From Gemmataceae bacterium (lineage in GTDB: Bacteria > Planctomycetota > Planctomycetia > Gemmatales > Gemmataceae), in contig JAQGHQ010000412.1 in NCBI GenBank assembly GCA_028288765.1, positions 1 through 64,000 of the forward strand: a stretch of 64,000 nucleotides of DNA, in the 5' to 3' direction. The notes under the pieces were generated by a model, which was given only the letters and a program-made list of their open reading frames with translations, was not told the DNA's origin and did not search any database. Of the stretch, positions 10,329 through 19,894 are shown one piece after another (position 1 is the first letter of the stretch; every line of letters begins with the position of its first letter). The position numbers were made by a program, and so were the translations under genes.

Positions 10329-11627
10329 TCAGGCAGCTATCCGGTCCGGGGGCGAAAGGGCGGCGTCCGGCGGCTGAATGAATCCGAACGGCTTCAGCCA
10401 GGCGGCAAGAGCGGCGACCGTATCCGGGTCGGTGTCCGGGCCGCGGACCATTTCCGCGTAGTCCGACCCGAACCGCACCCCGAGCACCCGCCGGGGGTGG
10501 GGGAAGGCCCGCGCCGGAGGCACCCCGTCCGGGGTCGCCACCACGCAGCGCGGGCGGACCACGTCGGCGAGCCCGGAGAGAGACCGGTCACCCGCCACGA
10601 ATACCAGCCCGGCCCGGTCGAAGCCGTCGAGCGATTGTGACGCCTTCACCCGGGACCTCGCCTGGTCCGCCTCCAGCGGGGTGACGAACCCGCGGGCAAG
10701 CGCGACCGCGATCCCGGCGGACACACCCGCCCCCGGGCCACAGACTACCACCTCACCGCCGCGCAGGGCCACCTCCGCCGCGACGCGAGAGGGTTCGTCG
10801 GCTTCGCCGACCAGCCCGACGACGGCCGGGAAGGGCGGAACCGGGTTGATCGGCGCGGGGCGGATCCGGGGGGCCCAGAGGGCTTCGAGATGACGGGCCA
10901 TTCGCGCCTGTGCGGCGGCCGTGGCGAGTGCCCGGACGAACGACCGGCGTTCCGTGGGGAGCCCGGCTCCCGCGACGGGCCCACGCTTCCCGGTCCGCCA
11001 CGACGGCGTCTCCAGCCGGTCGAGGAACGTCCGCAGCTCGATCTTCGCCCGTCGCTCGCAGAACGCGTGGTCGACCAGCCCCAGCGCCCGCGCTTCCCGC
11101 CCGGAGAGCGTGCGCCCCGAGGCCGTCAGCTGGTCGGCGTGTCTCCGGCCGACCCGGTCCCGCAGCCGCCCGGTCCCGCCGAAACACGCGAGGATGTTGT
11201 GTGGGGCGTCCGGGAAGCCCAGGTGGGTGGTCGGGCGGGCGACACAGAGGCGGTGGTCGCACGCGAGTGCCAGCTCCAGTCCGGCCCCGAGACACGGGCC
11301 GTCGATGACCGCCACGGTCACGGCGTCGAGGCCCGCGAGACGGTCGGCCACGGCCTGCCCGTACCCCGCGAAGGCCGCCCGGTCGGCGTCGGTCGTCAGG
11401 CTCGCGAGAGCTTCGGGGTGGATGCCCGCGCAGAACCCCGCCGGCTTCGCGCTCCGGACCACCAGGATGCGGACGAACGGGGTCCGCGAAACCGCCGCGA
11501 CGGCGGCGTCGAGTTCCCGCAGCCGGGCGACGTCGAGGGCGTTGACCGGGTCCCCCGGGAAATCGAGCCACAGAGTCGCGGTGCCGTACTCGGCGGTGAT
11601 GCGGACGTGAGCGGACTCGAACAGCAT
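10329..11627 (-). CDS. Enoyl-CoA hydratase/isomerase (crotonase) family protein with degenerate C-terminal dehydrogenase-like region
   Basis: GFCAGIHPEAL; VIDGPCLGAGLELALACDHRL; start at MLFESAH (11627). Confidence 0.8.
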   Translation of the reverse strand: MLFESAHVRITAEYGTATLWLDFPGDPVNALDVARLRELDAAVAAVSRTPFVRILVVRSAKPAGFCAGIHPEALASLTTDADRAAFAGYGQAVADRLAGLDAVTVAVIDGPCLGAGLELALACDHRLCVARPTTHLGFPDAPHNILACFGGTGRLRDRVGRRHADQLTASGRTLSGREARALGLVDHAFCERRAKIELRTFLDRLETPSWRTGKRGPVAGAGLPTERRSFVRALATAAAQARMARHLEALWAPRIRPAPINPVPPFPAVVGLVGEADEPSRVAAEVALRGGEVVVCGPGAGVSAGIAVALARGFVTPLEADQARSRVKASQSLDGFDRAGLVFVAGDRSLSGLADVVRPRCVVATPDGVPPARAFPHPRRVLGVRFGSDYAEMVRGPDTDPDTVAALAAWLKPFGFIQPPDAALSPPDRIAA

Positions 11628-11730
11628 GCCATCCCCCAGCTCGCCGGAGAGGTCAGCCCCCCGGAGGTGCCAGAAAATCGTCCCGCATCCGCGGCCCCGG
11701 GTCAACCCGAACCGCCCGCCCGGTTTCTAT

Positions 11731-11791
11731 TGTGGGGGCAAGCTTCCAACTCGCCCAACCGGCCCGGGCAAGTTGGAAACTTGCCCCCACA
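11731..11791. repeat. 26-bp inverted repeat (TGTGGGGGCAAG-TTCCAACT-GCCC)
   Basis: Arms 11731-11756 and 11766-11791 complementary at 24/26. Confidence 0.9.
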
Positions 11792-11869
11792 CTATGCTGA
11801 GGAGTACAGCCCGTCACACGGGCCATCTGCTCCGCGTCGCAGCCCGGCCCCGGGCTCGAGGATCGTGCC

Positions 11870-12760
11870 ATGCCCGCCGAACCGCTGCTCGAAAGTCACG
11901 TCGACGGATACCCCTGCCGCCGGGGCAAGGTGCGGGACGTGTACGACTTCGGGGACCTGCTCGCGATCGTCGCCACCGACCGGATCAGCGCGTTCGACTG
12001 GGTCATGCCCAACGGCATCCCCGGGAAGGGCCGCGTCCTCACCGCCATGACCCTCTTCTGGCTCGACTGGCTGAAGGTCCCGAACCACCTCGTCGGCGCG
12101 GACGTCGCCGACCTGCCCGGGCCGTTCCGGGCTCAGCCCGAGGTCTTCGCCGGGCGGACGATGCTGGTCCGGAAAACAGCCGTGGTGCCGGTGGAGTGCG
12201 TCGCCCGCGGGTACCTCGCCGGGTCGGGGTGGAAGGAGTACCGGGCGCAACAGACCGTTTGCGGCCTCCCGCTCGCGCCGGGCCTTCAGGAAGCGAGCCG
12301 GATCGTCCCCGGGCCGATCTTCACCCCCGCGACGAAGGCCGAGCAGGGGTTGCACGACGAGAACATCTCGTTCGAACAGATGGCGGCGGCGGTGGGCGGC
12401 GCCACGGCGGCCGAACTGGGGGACCGAACCCTCGACGTTTACCGGCGGGCCGCCGCCCACGCCGACTCACGGGGGATCATTCTGGCCGATACGAAGCTGG
12501 AGTGGGGCCGGCTGCCCTCCGGCGAACTCATCCTGATCGACGAGGTGTTGACGCCCGACAGCTCCCGGTACTGGCCGAAGGCCACCTACCGGCCGGGCTC
12601 GTCCCCACCGTCGTTCGACAAGCAGTTCGTCCGCGACTGGCTGGAGACGACCGGGTGGGACAAGATGAGCCCGCCGCCCGAACTTCCGCCCGACGTGGTC
12701 ACCCGGACGGCGGCGAAGTACCAGGAATCGCTGGACCGGCTCACCGGGAAATCGGGTTGA
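11870..12760 (+). CDS. purC: Phosphoribosylaminoimidazole-succinocarboxamide synthase
   Basis: RGKVRDVYDFGDLLAIVATDRISAFDWVMPNGIPGKG; ECVARGYLAGSGWKEY; LIDEVLTPDSSRYWP. Confidence 0.95.
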   Translation: MPAEPLLESHVDGYPCRRGKVRDVYDFGDLLAIVATDRISAFDWVMPNGIPGKGRVLTAMTLFWLDWLKVPNHLVGADVADLPGPFRAQPEVFAGRTMLVRKTAVVPVECVARGYLAGSGWKEYRAQQTVCGLPLAPGLQEASRIVPGPIFTPATKAEQGLHDENISFEQMAAAVGGATAAELGDRTLDVYRRAAAHADSRGIILADTKLEWGRLPSGELILIDEVLTPDSSRYWPKATYRPGSSPPSFDKQFVRDWLETTGWDKMSPPPELPPDVVTRTAAKYQESLDRLTGKSG

Positions 12761-12806
12761 AGAGCGTGGTAATCGCCCCGGCCCGGGCCGGAGGAGTGAT
12801 CTGTTC

Positions 12807-13245
12807 GGGAGCCGCGGAGCGGCGCCGGCCGGTAGCCCGGGGTGAAACCCCGGGCGGACGTGGCCGGTTCTCCGGGGGCCGGGCCGACGGATGCGGCTCC
12901 CGGGGAATCGCAGAGGGGCGGGGCGGGCGTTCGCCCGCCCCGCCGGGGCGAAAACCATCGCGCGGCCGATTGGGAGCCGCGGAGCGGCGCCGGCCGGTAG
13001 CCCGGGGTGAAACCCCGGGCGGACGTGGCCGGTTCTCCGGGGGCCGGGCCGACGGATGCGGCTCCCGGAGAATCGCAGAGGGGCTGGGCGGGCGTTCGCC
13101 CGCCCGGGATTTTATCCCGGGCTACCGGCACCCGCCCCGCCGGGGCGAAAACCACCGCGCGGCCGATTGGGAGCCGCGGAGCGGCGCCGGCCGGTAGCCC
13201 GGGGTGAAACCCCGGGCGGACGTGGCCGGTTCTCCGGGGCGACAC
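12807..13245. repeat. Tandem block of 165-197 bp GC-rich palindromic repeat units (two full plus one partial)
   Basis: 'gggagccgcggagcggcgccggccggtagcccggggtgaaaccccgggcggacgtggccggttctccgggg' recurs at 12807, 12972 and 13169. Confidence 0.92.
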
Positions 13246-13338
13246 CAATCCTCGAACGGCGGGCCACTGGTCGCACCAAAGACAGAAAGATAGTGCGGGT
13301 CGGCTCGCGTGGTTCTGTCCCCCACCCCTGACCCCTGG

Positions 13339-14916
13339 CTATTTCCGCTCCTCGCCGGCCGTGAGGAGACCGGTCAGACGCTCCCACCGCGTTCGCCGCT
13401 CCTTCTGAAGGGCGTCGATCCGTTCCCGGACCCACTCCTCGATCGCGTCGGACGTGTCCGGCACCCGGGCCTGGGTCGGGGGGGCGTTGGGGAGGGGGGT
13501 TTGGTCGACCGGCAACGGGTGGTCGGCAGCCGGCAGGGCGGCGCGGACGGAAGACCCACTGGCCGCCTGGATCAGGGCCAGGCGGGTGACCTCCGCCTGG
13601 AGCTTCGCGAGCTCGCCGTTCAGCTCCTGAATCCGGGTCAGCTCCTGCTGGACCGCGGCGGTCTGTCCCCGGTGAACCTGCCCGACCATCTGCACCATCA
13701 TCAGCAGCGATTGCTGAAACTGCTCGAACATCTGGCCGTGGATCACGCCCAGCTGCTGGAGGAGCGGGAAGGCCAATCCGTCGCCTGGCAGGTCGGACGG
13801 CGCGACGGAGTTGGGCCGGATGATCGTCGGGACGGCCGCGGCGGGCGGCCGGCCGGGGGGCGGGACGGGGATCACGGTAGGGGTCGGGCCCGAGCCGGCC
13901 ACCAGGATCGGCCCGGAAATCGGCCCCGACGGGGCAGGCAGCCGGAAGGCATCACACATGATGTGCGAGCTCGGCAGCCCGGACGTCGAGTCCGGGACCG
14001 GCAGCCGGCCGAGGGGAACCTCGTCCTCGGCGATGAGCGGAAGGATCGTCGTCACCCGCGTGACCGGGCCGGCGGAGCCCGGGGGTTTCGCCGGCCCGCG
14101 GTACGTCTGGTAGTTCGCGCCGGTCTCGGTCTCGATCGGGGTCGTCCCGGCGGACGGGGGCGGAGACGGGAGAGCCGCGGGCCGCCCGACCGCCGGGGTG
14201 TCCCCGAGGGCCGGGTAGTGACACCCGATCAGGAACCGGCCGACCCACAGTTCCGCCCCGTGCGGCAGCGGGGCGACCCGCATCCGCTCCCCGTTCACCA
14301 CCACCCCCCGCCCGGACAGGTCGACCACCCACAACCCGGACGGGGTCAGCACCAGCCCGCAGTGGAACGCGGAAATGTCGCCCGCGTGGAGGTGGAGCTT
14401 GCACCCCTCGGCCCGCCCGACCAGGGTGACCACCCGGTTCACCGCCCACCGGTCCTTGGCCCGCTTCCCGTTGCGGAAGTCCAGCTGCACGGTCGGCCGG
14501 GACTGGGTCAGGGTCGGGTCGGAGTGGAGCGGGTCGGGGACGGAGGAGGGGCCCGGCGGGCGGGCGGAGACGGGCGTGCGGAGCTGGAGGCGGAACGGGC
14601 CGACCCGGACCGGGGCGCCGACGTCGAACCACCCGGACCGGCTCTTCCCGTCCGGCCAGACGAGCCCGAGACGGCTGCCGAGGTCGAGGGCGAAGACCCG
14701 CCCGCCAACTACCTGGAACCAGGCGTGCCGGGGGTTCACGTCCGGGTCGCTCAGGGTGACGTCGCAGGCGTCGTCCCGGCCGATCAGGGTGAACGGCTGG
14801 TAGACACTCCCCTCGGCCAACACCCCACCGCCGACGAGCCCGACCCGCAAATCAAGCGGGCCGGTCGCGCCGCACGCATCGGCGAACTGGGCGATCAGTG
14901 GGTCGTTCACGGCCAA
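13339..14916 (-). CDS. FHA domain-containing protein (two FHA-like regions)
   Basis: FTLIGRDDACDVTLSDPDVNPRHAWFQVVGG and VVTLVGRAEGCKLHLHAGDISAFHCGLVLTPSGLWVVDLSGRGVVVNGERM. Confidence 0.82.
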   Translation of the reverse strand: MAVNDPLIAQFADACGATGPLDLRVGLVGGGVLAEGSVYQPFTLIGRDDACDVTLSDPDVNPRHAWFQVVGGRVFALDLGSRLGLVWPDGKSRSGWFDVGAPVRVGPFRLQLRTPVSARPPGPSSVPDPLHSDPTLTQSRPTVQLDFRNGKRAKDRWAVNRVVTLVGRAEGCKLHLHAGDISAFHCGLVLTPSGLWVVDLSGRGVVVNGERMRVAPLPHGAELWVGRFLIGCHYPALGDTPAVGRPAALPSPPPSAGTTPIETETGANYQTYRGPAKPPGSAGPVTRVTTILPLIAEDEVPLGRLPVPDSTSGLPSSHIMCDAFRLPAPSGPISGPILVAGSGPTPTVIPVPPPGRPPAAAVPTIIRPNSVAPSDLPGDGLAFPLLQQLGVIHGQMFEQFQQSLLMMVQMVGQVHRGQTAAVQQELTRIQELNGELAKLQAEVTRLALIQAASGSSVRAALPAADHPLPVDQTPLPNAPPTQARVPDTSDAIEEWVRERIDALQKERRTRWERLTGLLTAGEERK

Positions 14917-15177
14917 GTGGACCCCACTTCTCCCGCGGCGTCAGGGCGGACCGTCGGGTGGTATCGGATGCTCGGTTCCTACTATAGTTCAACATTTCCG
15001 GGCGGTATTGTGGATTCTTCGCGGCCGGACCGTCGCGTTCCCGTCCTATGTTACGCGAGAAGGATCGCCAACGGCCACAGCCATTCGATCCCTTGCCCCA
15101 CCGTAGCTTCCATGCCGAACAGGGGTTGCACCTCCCGGCCGGCGGGGGGCCGGGCGGGTGGTGATCCCGGGGTGGCT

Positions 15178-15205
15178 TTGAGCCGGTCGTGAACTATGGT
15201 ATAAC
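15178..15205 (+). promoter_or_regulatory. Candidate sigma70-type promoter upstream of the exosortase cluster
   Basis: TTGAGC, 16-bp spacer, TATAAC; ends ~70 bp before the GTG start. Confidence 0.35.
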
Positions 15206-15277
15206 CTGAATTCCTGACGCGTCCGTCCCCGGTCGACCGCCCCGGCCGCGCCACCTTCCCGCCGCAAAGGGACACCC

Positions 15278-16276
15278 GTGACCGCCAAGCCCGCGTCCGA
15301 AACGGTCCGCTCTCCCGGGTGGATCGCCGCCCTGGTCGCCGTGGTCGGCGTCCTCGGGTTTGTTTACGCCGGGCTGCTCGCCTACTCGTACGGCAAGTGG
15401 ATCACCCCGGACTACTCACACGGGTTCCTGGTCCCGCTCTTCGCCGGATACCTGGCCTGGATGTTGCGGGCCTGGGCCCCGACGGATCTCCAGTGGCCGG
15501 ACCCGCGGGGGCTGGCGTTCGTGGCCGGCGGGTCGCTCCTGTTCGTGGTCGCCGGGCGGTTGAACATCGCCAAGGAATGGCTCCAGGGCGGGTCGCTGGT
15601 CCTCAACCTGTGCGGGGCCGCCCTGTTGCTCGGCGGGGCCGGGGCCCTTCGCTGGCTGTGGCCGTCCCTGGTCTTCCTCATGTTCATGTTCCCGCTCCCG
15701 TACGACGTCGAACACCGGCTCGGGTGGCCGCTCCAGAAGGTCGCCGCGATGGGGTCCGAGTTCACCCTCCAGACGCTCGGCTACCCGACGTTCCGCGAGG
15801 GGGTGATCCTCCACGTTCAGGACCACGTCCTCGAGGTCCAGAACGCCTGCAACGGGCTGAGCATGCTGCTCACGTTCTTCACGCTGTCCGCGGCGCTGGC
15901 GATCGTGGTCCACCGCCCGTGGCTCGACCGGGTCATCATCATCCTGTCCGCCGTCCCGATCGCGATCCTCTCGAACGTCATCCGGATCGCGGTGACCGGG
16001 GTGCTGTACAACGAGGCCGGGCGGGAGCTGGGCGACAAGGTGTTCCACGACTTCGCCGGGTGGATGATGATGCCGCTGGCGTTCGGCGCCCTCCTCCTCG
16101 AGTTGAAGCTGCTCGACTGGGTCCTGCTGGAAGACCTGGGGAAGGCCTCCCGGGAAGAGGTGATCAAGAACGTGGCCTCGAAACCGGCGTACCTGTTCAT
16201 GACCGACTTCCCGGCGGCGGACGGCGGCGGGGTCAAGCCGGCCCCCGCCAACCCGCCCCGGGGCTCCGGCCGATGA
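15278..16276 (+). CDS. Exosortase/archaeosortase family transpeptidase
   Basis: Multi-TM; DYSHGFLVPLFA; catalytic-type VQNACNGLSML (Cys), SNVIRIAVTGVLYN (Arg), FHDFAGWMMMP (His). Confidence 0.92.
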   Translation: MTAKPASETVRSPGWIAALVAVVGVLGFVYAGLLAYSYGKWITPDYSHGFLVPLFAGYLAWMLRAWAPTDLQWPDPRGLAFVAGGSLLFVVAGRLNIAKEWLQGGSLVLNLCGAALLLGGAGALRWLWPSLVFLMFMFPLPYDVEHRLGWPLQKVAAMGSEFTLQTLGYPTFREGVILHVQDHVLEVQNACNGLSMLLTFFTLSAALAIVVHRPWLDRVIIILSAVPIAILSNVIRIAVTGVLYNEAGRELGDKVFHDFAGWMMMPLAFGALLLELKLLDWVLLEDLGKASREEVIKNVASKPAYLFMTDFPAADGGGVKPAPANPPRGSGR

Positions 16277-17601
16277 CCGGCCCGCCCTCCCCCCACCGGT
16301 CCGCCCCGCCCCGCCGGACGTTCGCCCTGATCGTCCTCGGGGTGGCCGCGTTTACCGTGTACGGGAGCCTGGTCCCGCTCACGTTCCGTGCCCGCCCGTT
16401 CGGCGAGGCGGTCGACTCGTTCCGCTGGGCGATGATTAACCGGGCGGCCGTCGAGTCCCGGACCGACGGGGTGGTGAACATGATGCTCGGCGTCCCGCTC
16501 GGGTTCGGACTGCTCGGGCTCGGTCGGGTGGGAACCGAGAGGGGGGTCGGGGATGTGATCGTCGGCGCGCTGCTCCTGCCGGCGTGCGTGGGGTTCGCGG
16601 CGGCGGTGGAGTTCGCCCAGCTCTACGTCCCGGTCCGGACGTGTGCCGGGTCCGACGTGTGGTGCCAGGGGCTCGGGGCCGCGGCCGGGATGGCCGGGTG
16701 GGTCTGGTTCGGCCGGTGGCTGACCGAACAGGCCCAGGGGGTGTGGGGCCGGACGCAGGCCGCCGGCCCGGCGGCCCGATTGCTGCCCGCGTACCTCGTC
16801 CTGTTGGCGTTCGTCCAGGCCCTGCCGCTGGACCTGAGCCCGGGCCCGAAAGACGTCTACAGAAAGCTCCGCGATCAGGTCCGGTTCGTGCCGTTCGAGG
16901 AGATCCTGGACGCGCACGGCGACGAGTCGTGGACGGCGACCGCGAAGCTGCTCCGGGTGGCCGGCCTGTACCTGCCCGCCGGGCTACTCGCGGCCCGTCT
17001 GCCGGGCCCGTTCTGGGGCCGTCGGAACTTCCCACTGGTTATCGCGACGGCGGTGGGGCTGGCGTGCGGGATGGAGGCGATTCAACTCCTCGTCCAGTCC
17101 CGCGTCCCGAGCGCGACCGACGTCATCGCCGGGGCGTGCGGGGGGGTGGCGGGGTGGTGGATCGGGCGCCGGGGCGAAGGCGGGCCGAACACCGGACGGG
17201 CCCTGGCCCTCGGTTCGGTATGGGCCGTGGTCCTGGTGCTCGCGTACTGGGACCCGTTCGACTTCTCCGGCCCGGCAGCTGAGTTCGACTGGCTCCCGGG
17301 GATGCCCCTGGAGAGCGGGAACCCGCTGAACACCCTCGAGATGCTGCTCACGAAGCTGATCCTCTTCGCCCCGTTCGGCGTATTGGTCGTCGCGGGCGGG
17401 CGCGGCCGGCCCGGGCGAAGCGAGCTTCTCGTCGCGGCCGGGATCGGGGCGGCGGTCGCGGCGGTGATCGAGGCGGGGCAGGTGTACCTTCCCGCACACT
17501 CCCCGAGCATCACCGACGTGCTGATCGGGGGGGCCGGGGCGGTCGCCGGGGCGTGGGTCGCGGGCGCGGTTTTCGGCGGGGCCGAAATCCTCCCGGAATA
17601 A
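16273..17601 (+). CDS. VanZ-like multi-pass membrane protein with three VanZ-type repeats
   Basis: VEFAQLYVPVRTCAGSDVWCQGLGAAAG; MEAIQLLVQSRVPSATDVIAGACGGVAG; IEAGQVYLPAHSPSITDVLIGGAGAVAG; ATGA overlap with exosortase stop. Confidence 0.85.
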   Translation: MTGPPSPHRSAPPRRTFALIVLGVAAFTVYGSLVPLTFRARPFGEAVDSFRWAMINRAAVESRTDGVVNMMLGVPLGFGLLGLGRVGTERGVGDVIVGALLLPACVGFAAAVEFAQLYVPVRTCAGSDVWCQGLGAAAGMAGWVWFGRWLTEQAQGVWGRTQAAGPAARLLPAYLVLLAFVQALPLDLSPGPKDVYRKLRDQVRFVPFEEILDAHGDESWTATAKLLRVAGLYLPAGLLAARLPGPFWGRRNFPLVIATAVGLACGMEAIQLLVQSRVPSATDVIAGACGGVAGWWIGRRGEGGPNTGRALALGSVWAVVLVLAYWDPFDFSGPAAEFDWLPGMPLESGNPLNTLEMLLTKLILFAPFGVLVVAGGRGRPGRSELLVAAGIGAAVAAVIEAGQVYLPAHSPSITDVLIGGAGAVAGAWVAGAVFGGAEILPE

Positions 17602-17699
17602 GCTGATTCCCGAGCGGGAACCTTGCGGCCCGGAGTGTACTAGGGTTGGGGGCATTGGTGGCGGACACGGCGAATACGGGTCAGAAACCCGGAGTACAG

Positions 17700-18605
17700 A
17701 TGAGCGTCGGACTCCCGACCCGGGCCGAGCCCCCGCCCGCGCCGCAACCCGCGCCGGGGCCGCCCCCCGGACCCGGACCGGCGGAGTTGCCGGTGACCGT
17801 GATCGAGCCGCAGCGGGGGTGGGCGGTGGTCCGCGTCCACGAGCTGTGGCGGTACCGCGAGCTGCTGTTCTTCCTCGCCTGGCGGGACGTCAAGATCCGG
17901 TACAAGCAGACCGTCCTCGGGGTGGCCTGGGCGGTGGCCCAGCCGCTCGCGACGATGGCCGTGTTCGCCCTCTTCCTGGGCCGGGCGTCCGGGGTGGCGG
18001 AGGGGGTCGAGCACTACCCGCTGTTCGTGTTCGCCGGAATGGTCGGGTGGGCCTTTTTCGGCAACACCATCTCGGCCGCCGGGATCAGCGTCGTGGCCAA
18101 CGAACGGCTGGTCACGAAGATCTACTTCCCCCGGCTGATCATCCCCCTGAGCACGGTCGGGGTGGGGCTGTTCGACCTGTTCATCGCGACCGCCCTCCTG
18201 GCGGTGATGGCCGCCGGGTACGGGGTGACGCCGGGGTGGGCGGCGGCCGTCCTCCCCCTGGCGGTGCTCCTCCTGGCGGTGACGGCGGCCGGGGTCGGCG
18301 TGCTCTTGTCGGCCCTGGTCGTGGCCCAGCGGGACTTCAAGTACGTGCTCACGTTCGGGATGCAGTTGTGGATGTTCGCCACCCCGTGCGTGTACATGTC
18401 CCCGGACGCGCTCGGCCCGGTCGCCCGGGCCTGGCTGCCGCTGAACCCGGCGTACGGGCTGATCCAGGGGTTCCGGGCCGCGGCCCTCGGCGGGCCGGTC
18501 GACTGGTACTCGTTCGGCGTGTCGGCGGCGGTCGGGCTCGCCCTCGCCGCGGCCGGGATCGTGTACTTCCGGCGGGTCGAGCGGACGTTCGCGGACAACA
18601 TCTGA
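17700..18605 (+). CDS. ABC-2 type polysaccharide export permease (Wzm-like)
   Basis: LLFFLAWRDVKIRYKQTVLGVAWAVAQPLATM; NPAYGLIQGFRAA. Confidence 0.9.
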   Translation: MSVGLPTRAEPPPAPQPAPGPPPGPGPAELPVTVIEPQRGWAVVRVHELWRYRELLFFLAWRDVKIRYKQTVLGVAWAVAQPLATMAVFALFLGRASGVAEGVEHYPLFVFAGMVGWAFFGNTISAAGISVVANERLVTKIYFPRLIIPLSTVGVGLFDLFIATALLAVMAAGYGVTPGWAAAVLPLAVLLLAVTAAGVGVLLSALVVAQRDFKYVLTFGMQLWMFATPCVYMSPDALGPVARAWLPLNPAYGLIQGFRAAALGGPVDWYSFGVSAAVGLALAAAGIVYFRRVERTFADNI

Positions 18606-18620
18606 CGGGGGCGGAGGGGT

Positions 18621-19883
18621 ATGAAACCGGCGGTCCGGGCCGAAAACCTGTCCAAACGATACCGCCTGAGCCGCGGGCCCCGGGGGGGTACGAACCTGAC
18701 CGAGACCCTCGCCGGCAGCGCGACGGCCATGTGGGACCGGGTCCGCGGGCGGGGCGGGGTGGCGGCGGCGGGCGGCGGGGACGGGTTCTGGGCACTGAGG
18801 GACGTGTCGTTCGAGGTTAACCCCGGCGAGGTGGTCGGGGTGATCGGGCGGAACGGGGCCGGGAAGAGCACCCTCCTGAAAGTCCTCTCCCGGATCGTCG
18901 AGCCGACCGGCGGCCGGGCCGAGGTCCGCGGGCGGATGGGCAGCCTGCTCGAGGTCGGGACCGGGTTCCACCCGGAACTCACCGGGACCGAGAACATCTT
19001 CCTGAACGGCAGCATCCTCGGGATGACGCGGCGGGAGATCGAGAAGAAGTTCGACGAGATCGTGGCGTTCGCCGGGGTGGAGCAGTTCCTCGGCCTCCCG
19101 GTGAAGCGGTACTCGTCGGGAATGTACGTCCGGCTCGCCTTCGCCGTGGCCGCCCACCTGGACCCGGAAATCCTGGTCGTGGACGAGGTGCTCGCGGTCG
19201 GGGACGCGGAGTTCCAGAAGAAGTGTCTGGACCGGATGCGGACGGTCAGCCGGACCGGCCGGACGGTCATCCTGGTGAGCCACAACCTGGCCGTGGTCGA
19301 GCGGCTGTGCGACCGGGTCCTGACGCTCCGGCAGGGGCGGGCGGAAGGGTTCGGGCCGGCGGCCGAGCAGGTCCGGAACTACCTGGCCCTGGTCCGGGGC
19401 GAGGCCACCCCGACGGTCGACCTTCGCGGCCACCCGAACCGGGCCCCGGGGGCGAACGAGATCCTGGTCGGGCTGACCGTCACGGTCGACGGCCTCCCGG
19501 CGGCCGTGGCCCGGATGGGCGGGGGGTTCGGGTTCGAGCTCAGCTACCGGCTCGCCCGGAAGGCACGGGACCTGCGGATCGGGATGGTCCTGGAGAACCT
19601 GTACGGGGTGAAGGTGACGGCCATCTCCCCGACATATCAGGACCCCCGGCTGCTCGACGACCCGCCGCCCGAGGGGGTGATCCGGGGGACCGTGGCCGGG
19701 CACAACCTGGTCGCCGGGTCGTACACCCTGAACCTCTTCGCCGAAGCGGAGGGGGTGTGGGACGCGATCGAGCCGGCGGGGGAGTTCACGATCGAGGCCG
19801 AGGACGTGTTCGGGTCCGGGCGGGTCCCGGACGCGAAGGCCGCGGCGACGTACTTGTCGTGCGACTGGTCCCGGTCCTGGTGA
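18621..19883 (+). CDS. Polysaccharide ABC transporter ATPase with C-terminal Wzt-type domain
   Basis: VIGRNGAGKSTLLKVLS Walker A; YSSGMYVRLAFAVAAHLDPEILVVDEVLAVGDAEFQKK; ~150-aa C-terminal beta domain. Confidence 0.92.
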   Translation: MKPAVRAENLSKRYRLSRGPRGGTNLTETLAGSATAMWDRVRGRGGVAAAGGGDGFWALRDVSFEVNPGEVVGVIGRNGAGKSTLLKVLSRIVEPTGGRAEVRGRMGSLLEVGTGFHPELTGTENIFLNGSILGMTRREIEKKFDEIVAFAGVEQFLGLPVKRYSSGMYVRLAFAVAAHLDPEILVVDEVLAVGDAEFQKKCLDRMRTVSRTGRTVILVSHNLAVVERLCDRVLTLRQGRAEGFGPAAEQVRNYLALVRGEATPTVDLRGHPNRAPGANEILVGLTVTVDGLPAAVARMGGGFGFELSYRLARKARDLRIGMVLENLYGVKVTAISPTYQDPRLLDDPPPEGVIRGTVAGHNLVAGSYTLNLFAEAEGVWDAIEPAGEFTIEAEDVFGSGRVPDAKAAATYLSCDWSRSW

Positions 19884-19894
19884 GGGGGTACGCC

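Noticed and set aside
12807-13245. CRISPR-like array
   Set aside because: Units of 165-197 bp with no unique spacers of constant length; palindromic dispersed repeats fit better.
13309-15192. + strand ORF of 627 aa opposite the FHA gene
   Set aside because: Low-complexity RRGDP composition, while the minus strand encodes clear FHA motifs.
16273-17601. Vancomycin-resistance gene because of VanZ similarity
   Set aside because: VanZ-like domains are widespread and no vanHAX genes are present; context is exosortase/glycan.
17640-19703. Minus-strand ORF of 687 aa across the ABC transporter genes
   Set aside because: His/Pro/Arg/Asp-rich shadow ORF; the + strand has Walker A and permease motifs.
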